A stretch of DNA of 64,000 nucleotides from PHAA01 sp022706565 (GTDB taxonomy: Bacteria; Bacillota; Syntrophomonadia; Syntrophomonadales; Syntrophomonadaceae): NCBI GenBank assembly GCA_040769385.1, contig JAXGLD010000003.1, positions 124,001 to 188,000 on the forward strand. Reading direction: 5' to 3'. The stretch's first letter is position 1. Each line of letters begins with the position of its first letter. A program made the position numbers and the translations under genes. The notes beneath the pieces were generated by a model. It was not told the DNA's origin and did not search any database. It saw only the letters and a list, made by a program, of their open reading frames with translations. Of the stretch, positions 1-8,947 are shown piece by piece.

Positions 1-1229
1 TCCCGGGGAAGGTAATCCTGCTGAACATATCCTCCGAAGTCGTGGGGATAGAGATATCCTTCTCCTTTGCCCAGCAGAGGCCCGGCCAGGCGATGGGAGG
101 TGTCGCCAAGATGATCCGGCACCTTTACCCGATTGCCGGCACGCACTTGGGCCAGGGCTTTGTCGATGGCTGTTTTGGCACTATTGCTCTTGGGGGCGGT
201 AGCCAGATATATGACCGCTTCCGCCAGGGGGATGCGGGCTTCGGGAAGACCTACATAATCGACCGCAGCTGCGGCCGCTGTGGCTATGGAAAGTGCCTGG
301 GGATCAGCCAGGCCGATATCTTCAGCTGCATGAACAATCAGGCGGCGGACTATGTAGCGGGGATCCTCACCCCCTTCCAGCATTACCGCCATCCAGTACA
401 GAGCGGCATCCGGGTCTGAACCGCGGATACTCTTAATGAAAGCAGATATGGTATCAAAGTGATAATCGCCGCTGCGGTCATATTTCAGAATAAGCTTACC
501 GGAAACCTTCAGTACCATCGCCTTGGTAATCTGCAGGGATTGGTGGACCGATCCCAGAGAGTTGTGGATGGCGTCCAGAATGTTTAGGGCCATGCGGGCA
601 TCCCCTTGGGCTGCCTGAACCAAAATACGCAGGGCCTCCTCCTCGATGGTGAGATTGAACTCTCCCAGTCCGCGGACTCGATCCTGCAGGGCATGGTTGA
701 TGATCGTCGTTACAGCTTGTGCATCCAGGGCTTCCAAGATATAGAGCTTTAATCGGGACAGCAGGGCGGTATTCAGTTCGTATAGGGGGTTTTCTGTGGT
801 AGCCCCCACCAGGGTCAAGGTACCATCCTCGACGAATGGCAGCAGTACATCCTGCTGACTCTTGTTGAAGCGATGGATTTCGTCTACAAACAGAATAGTA
901 TTCTGTTGATAGAACTTTTGCCGTTCGGCGGCGTCCCGGGCGATCTTGCGGATGTCGGCCACGCCGGCGGTGACCGCCTGCAAGTACTCAAAATGGGATT
1001 TGGTCATCCGGGCAATTATGCGGGCTATACTGGTTTTCCCCGTTCCCGGCGGACCATAAAGAACGAAGGAATGGAGTTGATCTCTTTCGATGGCCTGGCG
1101 CAGCGGCGCTCCAGGACCGACCACATGTTCCTGGCCTACCACTTCATCCAGGGTAATGGGCCTCATCCTCCAGGCCAGGGGAGCATTCATCAGTTTGCGA
1201 CGCTCGTCACCGGCCGAAAACAGATCCAT
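1..1229 (-). CDS. rarA: Replication-associated recombination protein A (RarA/MgsA), C-terminus cut by window edge
   Basis: AAA+ ATPase of the RarA/MgsA/WRNIP1 family, which acts at stalled replication forks together with SSB and clamp-loader partners (family knowledge). Reading the minus strand from the ATG at 1229, preceded by GTAGGAGGTTGG, gives an open frame of 409 codons to the window edge. Walker A GPPGTGKT lies near residue 59 and Walker B FVDEIHRFN near residue 112; sensor and lid regions follow, and the last residues seen are the family-typical YVQQDYLPR. Family length is about 440, so roughly 30 residues are missing. It is divergent from the PRC-barrel gene. The identification is firm. 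Confidence 0.93.
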   Translation of the reverse strand, partial: MDLFSAGDERRKLMNAPLAWRMRPITLDEVVGQEHVVGPGAPLRQAIERDQLHSFVLYGPPGTGKTSIARIIARMTKSHFEYLQAVTAGVADIRKIARDAAERQKFYQQNTILFVDEIHRFNKSQQDVLLPFVEDGTLTLVGATTENPLYELNTALLSRLKLYILEALDAQAVTTIINHALQDRVRGLGEFNLTIEEEALRILVQAAQGDARMALNILDAIHNSLGSVHQSLQITKAMVLKVSGKLILKYDRSGDYHFDTISAFIKSIRGSDPDAALYWMAVMLEGGEDPRYIVRRLIVHAAEDIGLADPQALSIATAAAAAVDYVGLPEARIPLAEAVIYLATAPKSNSAKTAIDKALAQVRAGNRVKVPDHLGDTSHRLAGPLLGKGEGYLYPHDFGGYVQQDYLPR

Positions 1230-1481
1230 TGGCAGACCAACCTCCTACGCACACCTGCATCCTTTATTGACATTCATTATAGATCAACCCACCGATCGCT
1301 GCCAATCAAGCCTGACCTGGCCGGGCCCAATCGATAAATGCGCCCAGTCTCCTTGTGCAAAACTTGAGACCATTTTTTCCAGCGTTTTCTTATGCCCGGC
1401 CGAACACATTTTTGACGGGTAAATGGGGATAATATTGCGGGTAGCGTTTCTCTACCTTAGCTGAGACTTCGAGGAGAAAAC

Positions 1482-1949
1482 ATGAAACTGCGTAGCTTGG
1501 AAAACATGGCTGTTCTGCTGGAAAATACGGCGGAAACTGTAGGAGTGGTCAAAAAAGGTGTAATCGGAGATGACTTCCGGCTGGCCTATGTGGTGGTGGA
1601 AACCCTCTCCGGTGAAGCCGGGATTATCCGCGCCGTCGATCTGAAGCTGGGGCCGCGGGCGGTGGTTATTTTTGATCCGGCCTGTATTAAATCCTACGCC
1701 CATGGGGAAGAATCATCCATGTATGACCGCAAGATAGGTGACAACCTGTTTAATGCGGACGGGGAGGAATTGGGTATTCTAAGTGATTTCGTGATCGACC
1801 CGGAGAAAAAATGGGTCAAAGGGGTAGAAGTTTCGGCTGGAGTGTTCAAGGACATGCTGGAAGGACGCAAAGAGATGCCATTGCAGGGGATACGCTGGGT
1901 GAGCGATGAGAACGCCATAATCTCACAGGAAGGAAGCGAGCTAAAATGA
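1482..1949 (+). CDS. PRC-barrel domain protein
   Basis: 155-residue soluble protein that appears to carry two PRC-barrel-like halves (about residues 1-75 and 80-150). The second contains GDNLFNADGEELGILSDFVI, the usual 'IGKxVxDxxGxxLGxVxDxxID' pattern. PRC-barrel proteins are small beta-barrel adaptors found in photosynthetic reaction centres, RimM and many Firmicutes proteins of unknown role. The ATG has a good GAGGAG site 8 bases upstream. Its stop overlaps the start of the zinc-ribbon gene, so the two are probably cotranscribed. Exact function is unknown. Confidence 0.82.
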   Translation: MKLRSLENMAVLLENTAETVGVVKKGVIGDDFRLAYVVVETLSGEAGIIRAVDLKLGPRAVVIFDPACIKSYAHGEESSMYDRKIGDNLFNADGEELGILSDFVIDPEKKWVKGVEVSAGVFKDMLEGRKEMPLQGIRWVSDENAIISQEGSELK

Positions 1950-2125
1950 TGACCTTGAAATGTCCCGTTTGCAGGGGACTGCAAGTAGGTAAGGTAGGCA
2001 GCGACCAGTACTATTGCTGGAACTGCTTTCTGGAGTTCAATTACGCCCGGGGCCGCTTGAACCTCTTTGAAGTGGGTGAAGACGGGGCGTTGATCGCTGT
2101 GGACGAGTTCCCGGGAATGGTATAG
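1946..2125 (+). CDS. Small zinc-ribbon-like protein (59 aa)
   Basis: A 59-codon frame starting at ATG 1946, with a second in-frame ATG at 1949, overlapping the end of the PRC-barrel gene by four bases. AGGAAGCGAG upstream can serve as ribosome binding site. Two cysteine pairs, CPVC near residue 6 and CWNC near residue 24, form a compact C-x2-C...C-x2-C knuckle expected to bind one zinc. The remainder is short and acidic. It is too small to give a function; translational coupling to the PRC-barrel protein suggests they act together. It ends in TAG at 2123. Confidence 0.75.
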   Translation: MMTLKCPVCRGLQVGKVGSDQYYCWNCFLEFNYARGRLNLFEVGEDGALIAVDEFPGMV

Positions 2126-2170
2126 GGTTTTTAAGATCCTGGAACTGGGTGCCGTCGATCCGAAAGTAGG

Positions 2171-3202
2171 GTGGATAAGGTGGCGTTGTTGCAGAACCGA
2201 GGATTTCGTTATTTACTGCTGGTGGGGGTGGTGGGCGCCACCCTTTATTTTTTATTCCTGGTTCGGGATGTGGTGTACAGTTTTCTGGCCGCCGGCGTTC
2301 TGGCCTATCTTCTTTATCGCCCGGTATTGTGGCTGGAGCGGAGGGGCATTAAGAGGGCATGGGCAATTTTGCTGATATATTTGATCTTGATTATCACCGT
2401 CGGGCTGCTGCTGTGGTTCACCATTCCCAATCTAATGACGGAATTGAACGGTGTGGCTGCTTTGCTGCCGGAATACCAGGCCCGGGTGGAAAGTTTGGCC
2501 GAGCGTTTCCATGGTATGCAACTGCCCGGCCGTTTGGGTGAGATTACCTCCCAGTTTACCTCTCGCCTTGAAAACAGCATTTATCTGGCTTTGGAGAGAA
2601 TAGCTGCTTCCTTGTACAATATCCTTGGCAAAGTGCTGTTAATAGTCTTTGCACCCATCATGGCTTTTTACATAATAAAGGATTGGGATCATATCAAGCA
2701 GGTGCTGGCGGGATTCTTTCCCCCGGTCACCCGTCGTGAACTTGGCAGTCTGATGGCAAAAATCGATTCCGTAATCATCGAGTTCGGCAAGGGTTATTTA
2801 ATGATCAGCGGTGTGGTGGGACTGATGATCGGTGTGACGGCCTATACGATCGGGATACCCTATCCTATCCTGATCGGGGTTATCGGCGGACTGGGTGAAC
2901 TCATACCCTTCTTCGGGCCATTCCTGACCGGTATACCGGCGGTGGGACTGGCTCTTACCCAATCCCTGACCGATGCCCTGTATATGTTGGCAGCCTTGGT
3001 AGTGATACAGCAGCTGGAGAGTAACATCATTACACCTCGGATCATCGGTGATAAAGTTGGAATCCACCCATTGTTCATGGTTTTCGCCTTATTGGCCGGG
3101 GGCAAGCTGATGGGATTTTGGGGGATGCTGGCGGCGGTGCCCCTGGCGGCTTCTCTGAAAATCATTGGCGCCTATTTGTATCTCAAGCTGGTCCAGTCTT
3201 GA
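2171..3202 (+). CDS. AI-2E family transporter (PerM/YrrI-type membrane protein)
   Basis: 343-residue integral membrane protein of the AI-2E/PerM family (Pfam AI-2E_transport), which includes YdgG/TqsA exporters and many Na+/H+-exchange-related or uncharacterised permeases. Hydrophobic segments lie at about residues 12-45, 60-85, 150-175, 210-265 and 295-340, with the soluble stretch in the middle typical of the family. The C-terminal half has the characteristic GELIPFFGPFLTGIPA and QQLESNIITPRIIGDKVGIHP motifs. The start is GTG at 2171; a second GTG at 2180 is possible. The position just upstream of alaS matches yrrI in Bacillus. Substrate is unknown. Confidence 0.88.
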   Translation: MDKVALLQNRGFRYLLLVGVVGATLYFLFLVRDVVYSFLAAGVLAYLLYRPVLWLERRGIKRAWAILLIYLILIITVGLLLWFTIPNLMTELNGVAALLPEYQARVESLAERFHGMQLPGRLGEITSQFTSRLENSIYLALERIAASLYNILGKVLLIVFAPIMAFYIIKDWDHIKQVLAGFFPPVTRRELGSLMAKIDSVIIEFGKGYLMISGVVGLMIGVTAYTIGIPYPILIGVIGGLGELIPFFGPFLTGIPAVGLALTQSLTDALYMLAALVVIQQLESNIITPRIIGDKVGIHPLFMVFALLAGGKLMGFWGMLAAVPLAASLKIIGAYLYLKLVQS

Positions 3203-3220
3203 ATTGTAGTTCGGCCTTTA

Positions 3221-3249
3221 TTGACACAAGCTGATTAATAAAAGAAAAT
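3221..3249 (+). promoter_or_regulatory. Putative sigma-A promoter of alaS
   Basis: TTGACA at 3221-3226, then 17 bases, then GAAAAT at 3244-3249 (4 of 6 matches to TATAAT), in the 88-base gap before alaS. The -35 is perfect and the -10 weak. There is no room for a T-box leader. Confidence 0.45.
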
Positions 3250-3290
3250 AGTCTAATAAAGTAATATATGGATCAGAGGAGGACGGCCCT

Positions 3291-5930
3291 GTGTGGACCA
3301 GCAGTGAGATTCGTAAGACCTTCCTAAAATATTTCGAAGAACGCCAGCACGCGATAGTGGAAAGCTCTTCACTGGTTCCCTTCAATGACCCCACGTTGCT
3401 TTTTGCCAACGCCGGGATGAATCAATTCAAAGATGTATTCCTGGGGATTGAAAAACGCCCCTATACCCGTGCCACCACTTCCCAGAAATGTGTGCGGGCG
3501 GGCGGCAAACACAACGACCTGGACACAGTCGGGCGTACCCCGCGTCATCATACCTTCTTCGAGATGCTGGGTAATTTCTCCTTTGGAGACTATTTCAAAG
3601 AAGATGCTATCAAGTATGCCTGGGAGTTTCTTACCGAAGTGGCTAAACTGCCGGCAGAACGGCTATGGGCGACAATTTATCAGGATGACGACGAAGCCTT
3701 CAACCTGTGGCGCGATATGATAGGGGTACCCGAACGCAAGATTGTCAGGCTGGGGGAAAAGGATAATTTTTGGAGCATGGGCGACACTGGTCCCTGCGGT
3801 CCCTGCAGCGAGATCCTCTATGACCGGGGCGAATCATATTCCTGTGGTCATCCCCAATGCGGCATAGGGGTGTGTGATTGCGACCGCTGGCTGGAAATAT
3901 GGAATCTGGTCTTCATGCAATTCAATCGCGATGAAGCTGGTGAAATGACGCCCTTACCCAGACCCAGCATCGACACTGGAATGGGGCTGGAGAGGCTCAC
4001 CTCGATCCTGCAAAACGTCGACAGCAATTTTGAAACCGACTTGTTTACACCCATAATCAGCAATATTGAACTTCTCACCAACCGTCATTATGACCGGGGT
4101 GAGGCTGGATTCCCCTTCCGGGTGATCGCCGATCACAGCCGGGCTTGTACCTTCTTGATCGCTGATGGAGTGCTGCCCAGTAATGACGGGCGGGGTTATG
4201 TGCTGCGCCGTATCCTGCGCCGGGCGGTCAGGTTCGGACAGTTTCTGGGCCTTGAGGAGCCCTTCTTATACAAAAACGTCGCCGTGGTATCCAACCTGAT
4301 GAAAGATGCCTATCCGGAACTGGAGGAGAAAAAGGATTTCGTTCAAGAAGTGATCAAACTGGAGGAAGAGCGCTTTTTCGTCACTCTGAAAGAGGGAGTC
4401 AAGAAGGTAGAAGAGATAATACAGGCCGCCAACAGTGAGGGCCGCCGGGAAATAACCGGAGCGGAGGCTTTCACTCTCTATGATACTTATGGCTTCCCCT
4501 TGGACCTGACCGAAGATATGGCAGAAGAGAATAGGTTTACAGTTGATACCGCTGGTTTTAACAAAATGATGGAAGAGCAGCGGAATCGGGCCCGCCAGGC
4601 TCAGAAGGGCGAAGGCGCATTTGCCAATGAACAGATGCTGGCCCAGCTTTTAGAGGGAATACCCGGGACAGGTTTTACCGGGTATGAACGTTTTGAAGAT
4701 GAATCGGTAGTATTGGCCATAATTAAGGACGGTGAGCGGGTTGATTTTGCCGCTGATGACGAAGTGACAGTAATAAGCTCCAGCACCCCTTTCTATGCCG
4801 AGAGCGGGGGACAGGTGGCCGATACCGGCTTCATCTATGGCAAGACCGGCTCGATGGAGGTAACAGACGTTCAGAAGGTATCCGGATGGATCATTCATAG
4901 CGGCAGGCTGGCAGGCAGCATGCGCACCGGCGACTTGATCCGGCTGCAGCTGAATGCTGATTTGAGGCTGGACACATCCCGCAATCACACTGCCACCCAT
5001 CTCCTCCATAAGGCTCTGCGTACAGTGCTGGGGGACCACGCCCAACAGAAAGGTTCACTAGTGGAACCGGCCCGGCTGCGTTTCGACTTCTCCCAGCTAA
5101 CCCCCTTGACTCCGGAGCAGCTGAATGAAATAGAGGACATTGTCAACCAGGCTATACTTGACAGTCGTCCGGTTCGAACTACCGTTACCGATATTAACAA
5201 AGCTCGGGAAATGGGAGCTACCGCTCTGTTCGGGGAGAAGTACGGCGACGAAGTCAGGATAGTCGAGGTAGAAAACTTCAGCATGGAGTTGTGCGGGGGG
5301 GCGCATGTACGCAATACCGGGGAGATAGGGCTGTTCAAGATAAGCAGTGAAGGCAGCATCGGTTCCGGACTGCGCCGAATCGAAGCCCTGACCGGCCGCG
5401 GGGCCCGGAGTTATTTCAATGAAATCGAACACGAAATCAAGGAAGCCGCCAGTGTACTCAAGACGGATCCCACCCACTTGGCCAGTCGCATCGGTGCCTT
5501 GAACCGGTCGCTGAAAGAAAAGGATAAAGAGATAATGGAGCTAAAAGCTCGCCTCTCGCGTTCGGCCAGCGTAAATATATTAGAGCAGGCAGTGGATTGC
5601 AACGGGACCAAGGTGTTGACAGCTACAGTCCAAAGCCCGGACAGCAATAACCTGAGAGAAACAGCCGAACGGCTCAAAGACAAACTGGGCAGTGCCGTGG
5701 TCCTATTGGGGGCGATCATCGATGAGCGAGTAGCATTGGTCTGTTTCGTAAGCAAGGACCTTGTAGAGCGGGGTTTGAATGCCGGCAAGATCGTCGGGGC
5801 AGCTGCCCGGGTGACAGGCGGAGGCGGCGGCGGCCGGCCGGATATGGCCCAGGCTGGAGGCAAGGATGTGGACCAATTGTCCAATGCCCTGGATACAGCT
5901 CGTAATATGATATTGGAATCCCTGGCTTAG
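3291..5930 (+). CDS. alaS: Alanine--tRNA ligase
   Basis: Class II aminoacyl-tRNA synthetase that charges tRNA-Ala in the cytoplasm. The 879 residues match the usual length. Order: catalytic domain (residues 1-about 400, with NDPTLLFANAGMNQFKDVFLG near 32), tRNA-recognition region, editing domain with the zinc ligands HTATHLLH near residue 564 and CGGAH near 665, a coiled coil near 715-755 and a C-Ala domain ending in the glycine-rich GGGGGGRPDMAQAGG. It starts at GTG 3291 behind GAGGAGGA. The order permease-alaS-ireB-ruvX-DUF1292 is conserved in Firmicutes. No missing residues were noticed. Confidence 0.97.
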   Translation: MWTSSEIRKTFLKYFEERQHAIVESSSLVPFNDPTLLFANAGMNQFKDVFLGIEKRPYTRATTSQKCVRAGGKHNDLDTVGRTPRHHTFFEMLGNFSFGDYFKEDAIKYAWEFLTEVAKLPAERLWATIYQDDDEAFNLWRDMIGVPERKIVRLGEKDNFWSMGDTGPCGPCSEILYDRGESYSCGHPQCGIGVCDCDRWLEIWNLVFMQFNRDEAGEMTPLPRPSIDTGMGLERLTSILQNVDSNFETDLFTPIISNIELLTNRHYDRGEAGFPFRVIADHSRACTFLIADGVLPSNDGRGYVLRRILRRAVRFGQFLGLEEPFLYKNVAVVSNLMKDAYPELEEKKDFVQEVIKLEEERFFVTLKEGVKKVEEIIQAANSEGRREITGAEAFTLYDTYGFPLDLTEDMAEENRFTVDTAGFNKMMEEQRNRARQAQKGEGAFANEQMLAQLLEGIPGTGFTGYERFEDESVVLAIIKDGERVDFAADDEVTVISSSTPFYAESGGQVADTGFIYGKTGSMEVTDVQKVSGWIIHSGRLAGSMRTGDLIRLQLNADLRLDTSRNHTATHLLHKALRTVLGDHAQQKGSLVEPARLRFDFSQLTPLTPEQLNEIEDIVNQAILDSRPVRTTVTDINKAREMGATALFGEKYGDEVRIVEVENFSMELCGGAHVRNTGEIGLFKISSEGSIGSGLRRIEALTGRGARSYFNEIEHEIKEAASVLKTDPTHLASRIGALNRSLKEKDKEIMELKARLSRSASVNILEQAVDCNGTKVLTATVQSPDSNNLRETAERLKDKLGSAVVLLGAIIDERVALVCFVSKDLVERGLNAGKIVGAAARVTGGGGGGRPDMAQAGGKDVDQLSNALDTARNMILESLA

Positions 5931-5986
5931 CAGGAAACGCAGAGCCGTGCTAGAATATATATAGCATGGAAAGGGAGGTGGTTTGT

Positions 5987-6241
5987 ATGCCTCAGAATCA
6001 TAACGATCATACAGTCAGTTTCAAATGGGACAAGGAGGAGCCCGATCAGGTATATAATATCCTGAAAGCTGTATATGAGGCTTTGGAAGAGAAGGGGTAT
6101 AATCCTTTGAACCAGTTGGTTGGGTATATGATATCAGGCGAGCCGGCTTACATCACCAGCCACAAACAAGCCCGCAACCTGATTGGCAAGATAGACCGCG
6201 ATGAGATTATGGAGGCGCTTCTCAAGAAATACCTGGAATAA
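5987..6241 (+). CDS. ireB: IreB family regulatory phosphoprotein (UPF0297)
   Basis: 84-residue protein of the UPF0297/IreB family. In Enterococcus, IreB is phosphorylated by the PASTA kinase IreK and affects cephalosporin resistance; in Bacillus the gene is yrzL. Family hallmarks here are GYNPLNQLVGYMISGEPAYI and the C-terminal DRDEIMEALLKKYL. I chose ATG 5987 because AAGGGAGGTGG sits at the right distance; an in-frame ATG at 5966 would add seven residues but has no such site. It is followed by a clear terminator. The conserved neighbours alaS and ruvX support the call. Confidence 0.93.
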   Translation: MPQNHNDHTVSFKWDKEEPDQVYNILKAVYEALEEKGYNPLNQLVGYMISGEPAYITSHKQARNLIGKIDRDEIMEALLKKYLE

Positions 6242-6253
6242 CTGGTCTGAATG

Positions 6254-6281
6254 CCCCCGCGCAATCCAGTGCGGGGGTTTT
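6254..6281 (+). terminator. Rho-independent terminator after ireB
   Basis: Perfect 7-bp stem CCCCCGC / GCGGGGG with a 10-base loop, followed by TTTT. It would end the alaS-ireB transcript or attenuate read-through into ruvX. Confidence 0.8.
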
Positions 6282-6354
6282 ACTATGAGTTGGCGGGGTC
6301 CTTAGACACTCTGCTCTTGGGCTGTTGGGATATTTTGTATAGGGATGGGCCTTA

Positions 6355-6771
6355 ATGAGAATAATGGGTTTAGACGTGGGCGAAAAAAGAATAGGCGTCG
6401 CTTTGAGCGACCAACTTGGCTGGACTGCCCAAGGGCATTCGGTTCTGACCAGATCCAATCTGCAGCAGGATTTGCAGTATTTGGCCGACCTATGCGCCGC
6501 TAATGAGGTGGGGACCATAGTGGTTGGATTACCCCGTAACATGAACGGTACCATCGGCCCCAAAGGTCAAGAGATAATGGAATTTGGAAAATTGCTGCAG
6601 GATCATCTTGGTTTGCCGGTAGAATACTGGGATGAGCGGTTGACCACGGTGGCGGCCCAAAGAGTGCTGCTGGAAGCCAATGTGAGCAGGCGCAAGCGCA
6701 AGCAGGTGATTGACAAAATAGCGGCCGTTAATATTCTGCAGGGATACCTGGACCGGCAGGCCCATAAGTAG
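6355..6771 (+). CDS. ruvX: RuvX/YqgF pre-16S rRNA nuclease (Holliday junction resolvase-like)
   Basis: 138-residue RNase H-fold protein of the YqgF family, implicated in 16S rRNA 5'-end maturation (E. coli) and annotated as a putative Holliday-junction resolvase. The N-terminal MGLDVGEKRIGVALSD carries the first catalytic Asp; VVGLPRNMNGTIGPKG and DERLTTVAA (catalytic Asp/Glu) follow, as in the family. The ATG at 6355 has only a modest purine-rich upstream site. It lies between ireB and the DUF1292 gene, the standard Firmicutes order (yrrK in Bacillus). Confidence 0.95.
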   Translation: MRIMGLDVGEKRIGVALSDQLGWTAQGHSVLTRSNLQQDLQYLADLCAANEVGTIVVGLPRNMNGTIGPKGQEIMEFGKLLQDHLGLPVEYWDERLTTVAAQRVLLEANVSRRKRKQVIDKIAAVNILQGYLDRQAHK

Positions 6772-6830
6772 TTTGACAAAGGACTGCCCGTAATATTAGA
6801 ATGACGGTAGTTTAGTTAGGAGGTAAATAT

Positions 6831-7139
6831 ATGGATAACGAAGAAATCTTTGACGATGAGGAGTTTCCAATACTAGTACTGGTTGATGAGGATGGCGAGG
6901 AGCATGAGTTCGAATTGCTGGCCGAATTGGAAGTGGAAGACCAGAGTTATAGGGTATTGATTCCTTATAGTGAAGAAGAAGCCAGTGGGGACGAGGACGA
7001 AGAAGTAGAGGTCGTCATACTCAAGGTTGTCTATGATGAGGAAGGCAATGAGTATCTGGGCGACATCGAGGATGACGAGGAATGGGAAAAGGTCGCCGAT
7101 GCCTGGCAGGAATTAGCCGACAACGAAGAAGACCTTTAA
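6831..7139 (+). CDS. DUF1292 family acidic protein (YrzB-like)
   Basis: 102-residue, very acidic protein with the DUF1292 pattern: an N-terminal DEEFPILVLVDEDGEEHEFE block followed by EVVILKVVYDEEGNEYLGDI. The family has no established function; the gene is yrzB in Bacillus and nearly always follows ruvX. The ATG has an excellent AGGAGGT site. Glu and Asp make up well over a third of the residues, so it is probably a soluble cytoplasmic protein. About 200 bases without a credible gene follow. Confidence 0.9.
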   Translation: MDNEEIFDDEEFPILVLVDEDGEEHEFELLAELEVEDQSYRVLIPYSEEEASGDEDEEVEVVILKVVYDEEGNEYLGDIEDDEEWEKVADAWQELADNEEDL

Positions 7140-7295
7140 TCGTTCGGGGCAGATATAGTATCCCTTCGGATAACTAAATAATGCAGGAGGAAAGGCGGCC
7201 CATGATTGATGCGCGGTAATGTGCTGATTGACTGGGCTTTTTAAATGTGGACATACCGGGATATATTGCTAATCTTTGTCGGAAGCTGGATAAGC

Positions 7296-7324
7296 TTCAT
7301 ATAAAAAGTCAACTGTAATATAAT
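7296..7324 (+). promoter_or_regulatory. Putative sigma-A promoter of the VanW-mltG operon
   Basis: TTCATA at 7296-7301, 17 bases, TATAAT at 7319-7324. Transcription would start near 7331, which places the only GAGG (7327-7330) outside the mRNA and favours the TTG start at 7364 for the next gene. The rest of 7140-7295 holds only a five-codon ORF with an AGGAGG site (ATG 7203). Confidence 0.55.
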
Positions 7325-7363
7325 TAGAGGAATGGATTTTGTAAAGTAGTGGGGGAACAAGAT

Positions 7364-8875
7364 TTGGAACAGGACCAGGAGCAAGCCCAAGACAAGCACC
7401 ATCGGCCATCTAGGTTGATCCAGGGTTTGGTGGCAGCGGCGGTAATCATTATGGCTACGTGTTTCGGCATGTATTACTCGTTTACCAACAGCACCACCTT
7501 TGCTGCTGGAGTAGAGATCGGTTCAGTATCAGTCCAGAGCCTTAATCAGGAACAGGCGGTGCACGCAGTTAACCAGGGACTGGATATTTTTTACCAGACT
7601 CCGATAGAGTTTTACAAAGACGATTATACTTATAAAGGAACGCTGGGTGAGATAAGCCAGGCTATCAACGGGGCGGACTCAGTCAACCGGGTATGGCAGC
7701 AGGAGAACTCCCGCAGCTGGCAGGCCAAAGCCGCCAACTTGATCAGCCGCAATACAGTGGCCTATCCTATCGATGTCACTATCGACCCTGATAAAAGAAC
7801 CCAGTTGGTAACCGAATGGAACGAAAAATGGGGTCAGGCCCCTCAGAATGCTGATCTAAGAGTGGATAGCCAAAGTGGCTTGGTGGTTGTGCCAGGTACC
7901 CCGGGATACAAGGTGGATGTAGAGCAGACTTTTGCCGGCCTGCCGCAAACGGTTGGCAAGACTCAACCACTCCGGTTACCCATAATAATGGAATCGGTTC
8001 AACCGGAAGTTACCGCCGAAATGTTGCAGAATATGGGTGAGTTGTCCAGGTTTGCGACTTACTTCAACACGGGGGAGATAAACCGCTCCCATAATTTGAG
8101 AACCGCTGCCGCCAGCATAAACAAGACAGTCTTGCAGCCCAATGCCGTCTTTTCATTCAACGAGACTGTGGGTCAACGCACCATGGAGACTGGTTACCTG
8201 GACGCCATGGTGATTGTAGGCAATAAATTCGAACCGGGATTGGGCGGGGGGATATGCCAGGTATCATCGACCTTATACAATTCTGTTTTACTGGCCGGGC
8301 TGGAAATAGTTGAGCGTCACAATCACAATCTGGCTGTGGCTTACGTCCAGGTGGGGCGTGACGCTACCGTGGCCTGGGGGCTGCAGGATTTCAAATTCCG
8401 GAATAACACCGACCGGCCCATCTATATTCGGGCGTTAACCTCGGGGGGCCAATTACTGATAAACATCTACGGCAACACTGAGTATAAGAAGAGGATAGAG
8501 ATTTCCTCTATCATAGACCGCACCCTGGATTTTACCACCATAACCGAATTGGATAACACCTTGGCTCCAGGGCAGGAGGTAGTCAACAACAAAGGACAGT
8601 TGGGCTATGTGGTACGCTCCTTCCGCACCTTCTATGATCAGGACGGTAAAATCGTAAAGAGCGAGCAGTTGGACACAGATACTTATAAACCATTGAATCG
8701 GCTGATATTGAAGGGACCGGATCCTGTGCCTGTAATGCCCCAGCTACCCGGAGATGACGATGACAAGGAGGAGCAGACCAAACCGCGTAAACCCTCGTCG
8801 GGTAAACCCCCCGTGGAAGAATCGGATGAAGATGATAAGACACCAGTGAACCGGCCCACTACGGTACGGCCATAG
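7364..8875 (+). CDS. VanW family protein with PG-binding-type N-terminal domain
   Basis: About 503-residue cell-envelope protein. It has an N-terminal transmembrane anchor (LIQGLVAAAVIIMATCFGM), a 'PG_binding_4'-like region (about 50-215), a VanW domain with GGGICQVSSTLYN, a G5-like strand-rich stretch and a disordered, charged, proline-rich C-terminus. VanW proteins are common in Gram-positives and linked to the cell wall; their activity is not known. I chose TTG 7364 because GGGGG lies 8 bases upstream; GTG 7349 in the same frame has no good site. It is followed by mltG, another wall enzyme. Confidence 0.85.
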   Translation: MEQDQEQAQDKHHRPSRLIQGLVAAAVIIMATCFGMYYSFTNSTTFAAGVEIGSVSVQSLNQEQAVHAVNQGLDIFYQTPIEFYKDDYTYKGTLGEISQAINGADSVNRVWQQENSRSWQAKAANLISRNTVAYPIDVTIDPDKRTQLVTEWNEKWGQAPQNADLRVDSQSGLVVVPGTPGYKVDVEQTFAGLPQTVGKTQPLRLPIIMESVQPEVTAEMLQNMGELSRFATYFNTGEINRSHNLRTAAASINKTVLQPNAVFSFNETVGQRTMETGYLDAMVIVGNKFEPGLGGGICQVSSTLYNSVLLAGLEIVERHNHNLAVAYVQVGRDATVAWGLQDFKFRNNTDRPIYIRALTSGGQLLINIYGNTEYKKRIEISSIIDRTLDFTTITELDNTLAPGQEVVNNKGQLGYVVRSFRTFYDQDGKIVKSEQLDTDTYKPLNRLILKGPDPVPVMPQLPGDDDDKEEQTKPRKPSSGKPPVEESDEDDKTPVNRPTTVRP

Positions 8876-8947
8876 AACCTACTTCCCTTGAGATCATTAA
8901 TGATGATAAATTAACCCCGGCAGTTGATTGATAAAAGGTGCGCAGAG

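Noticed and set aside
873..1337. Plus-strand frame opposite rarA
   Set aside because: It is antisense to a well-conserved AAA+ core and has no ribosome binding site.
3203..3290. T-box riboswitch before alaS
   Set aside because: The gap is only 88 bases and has no T-box or anti-terminator sequence.
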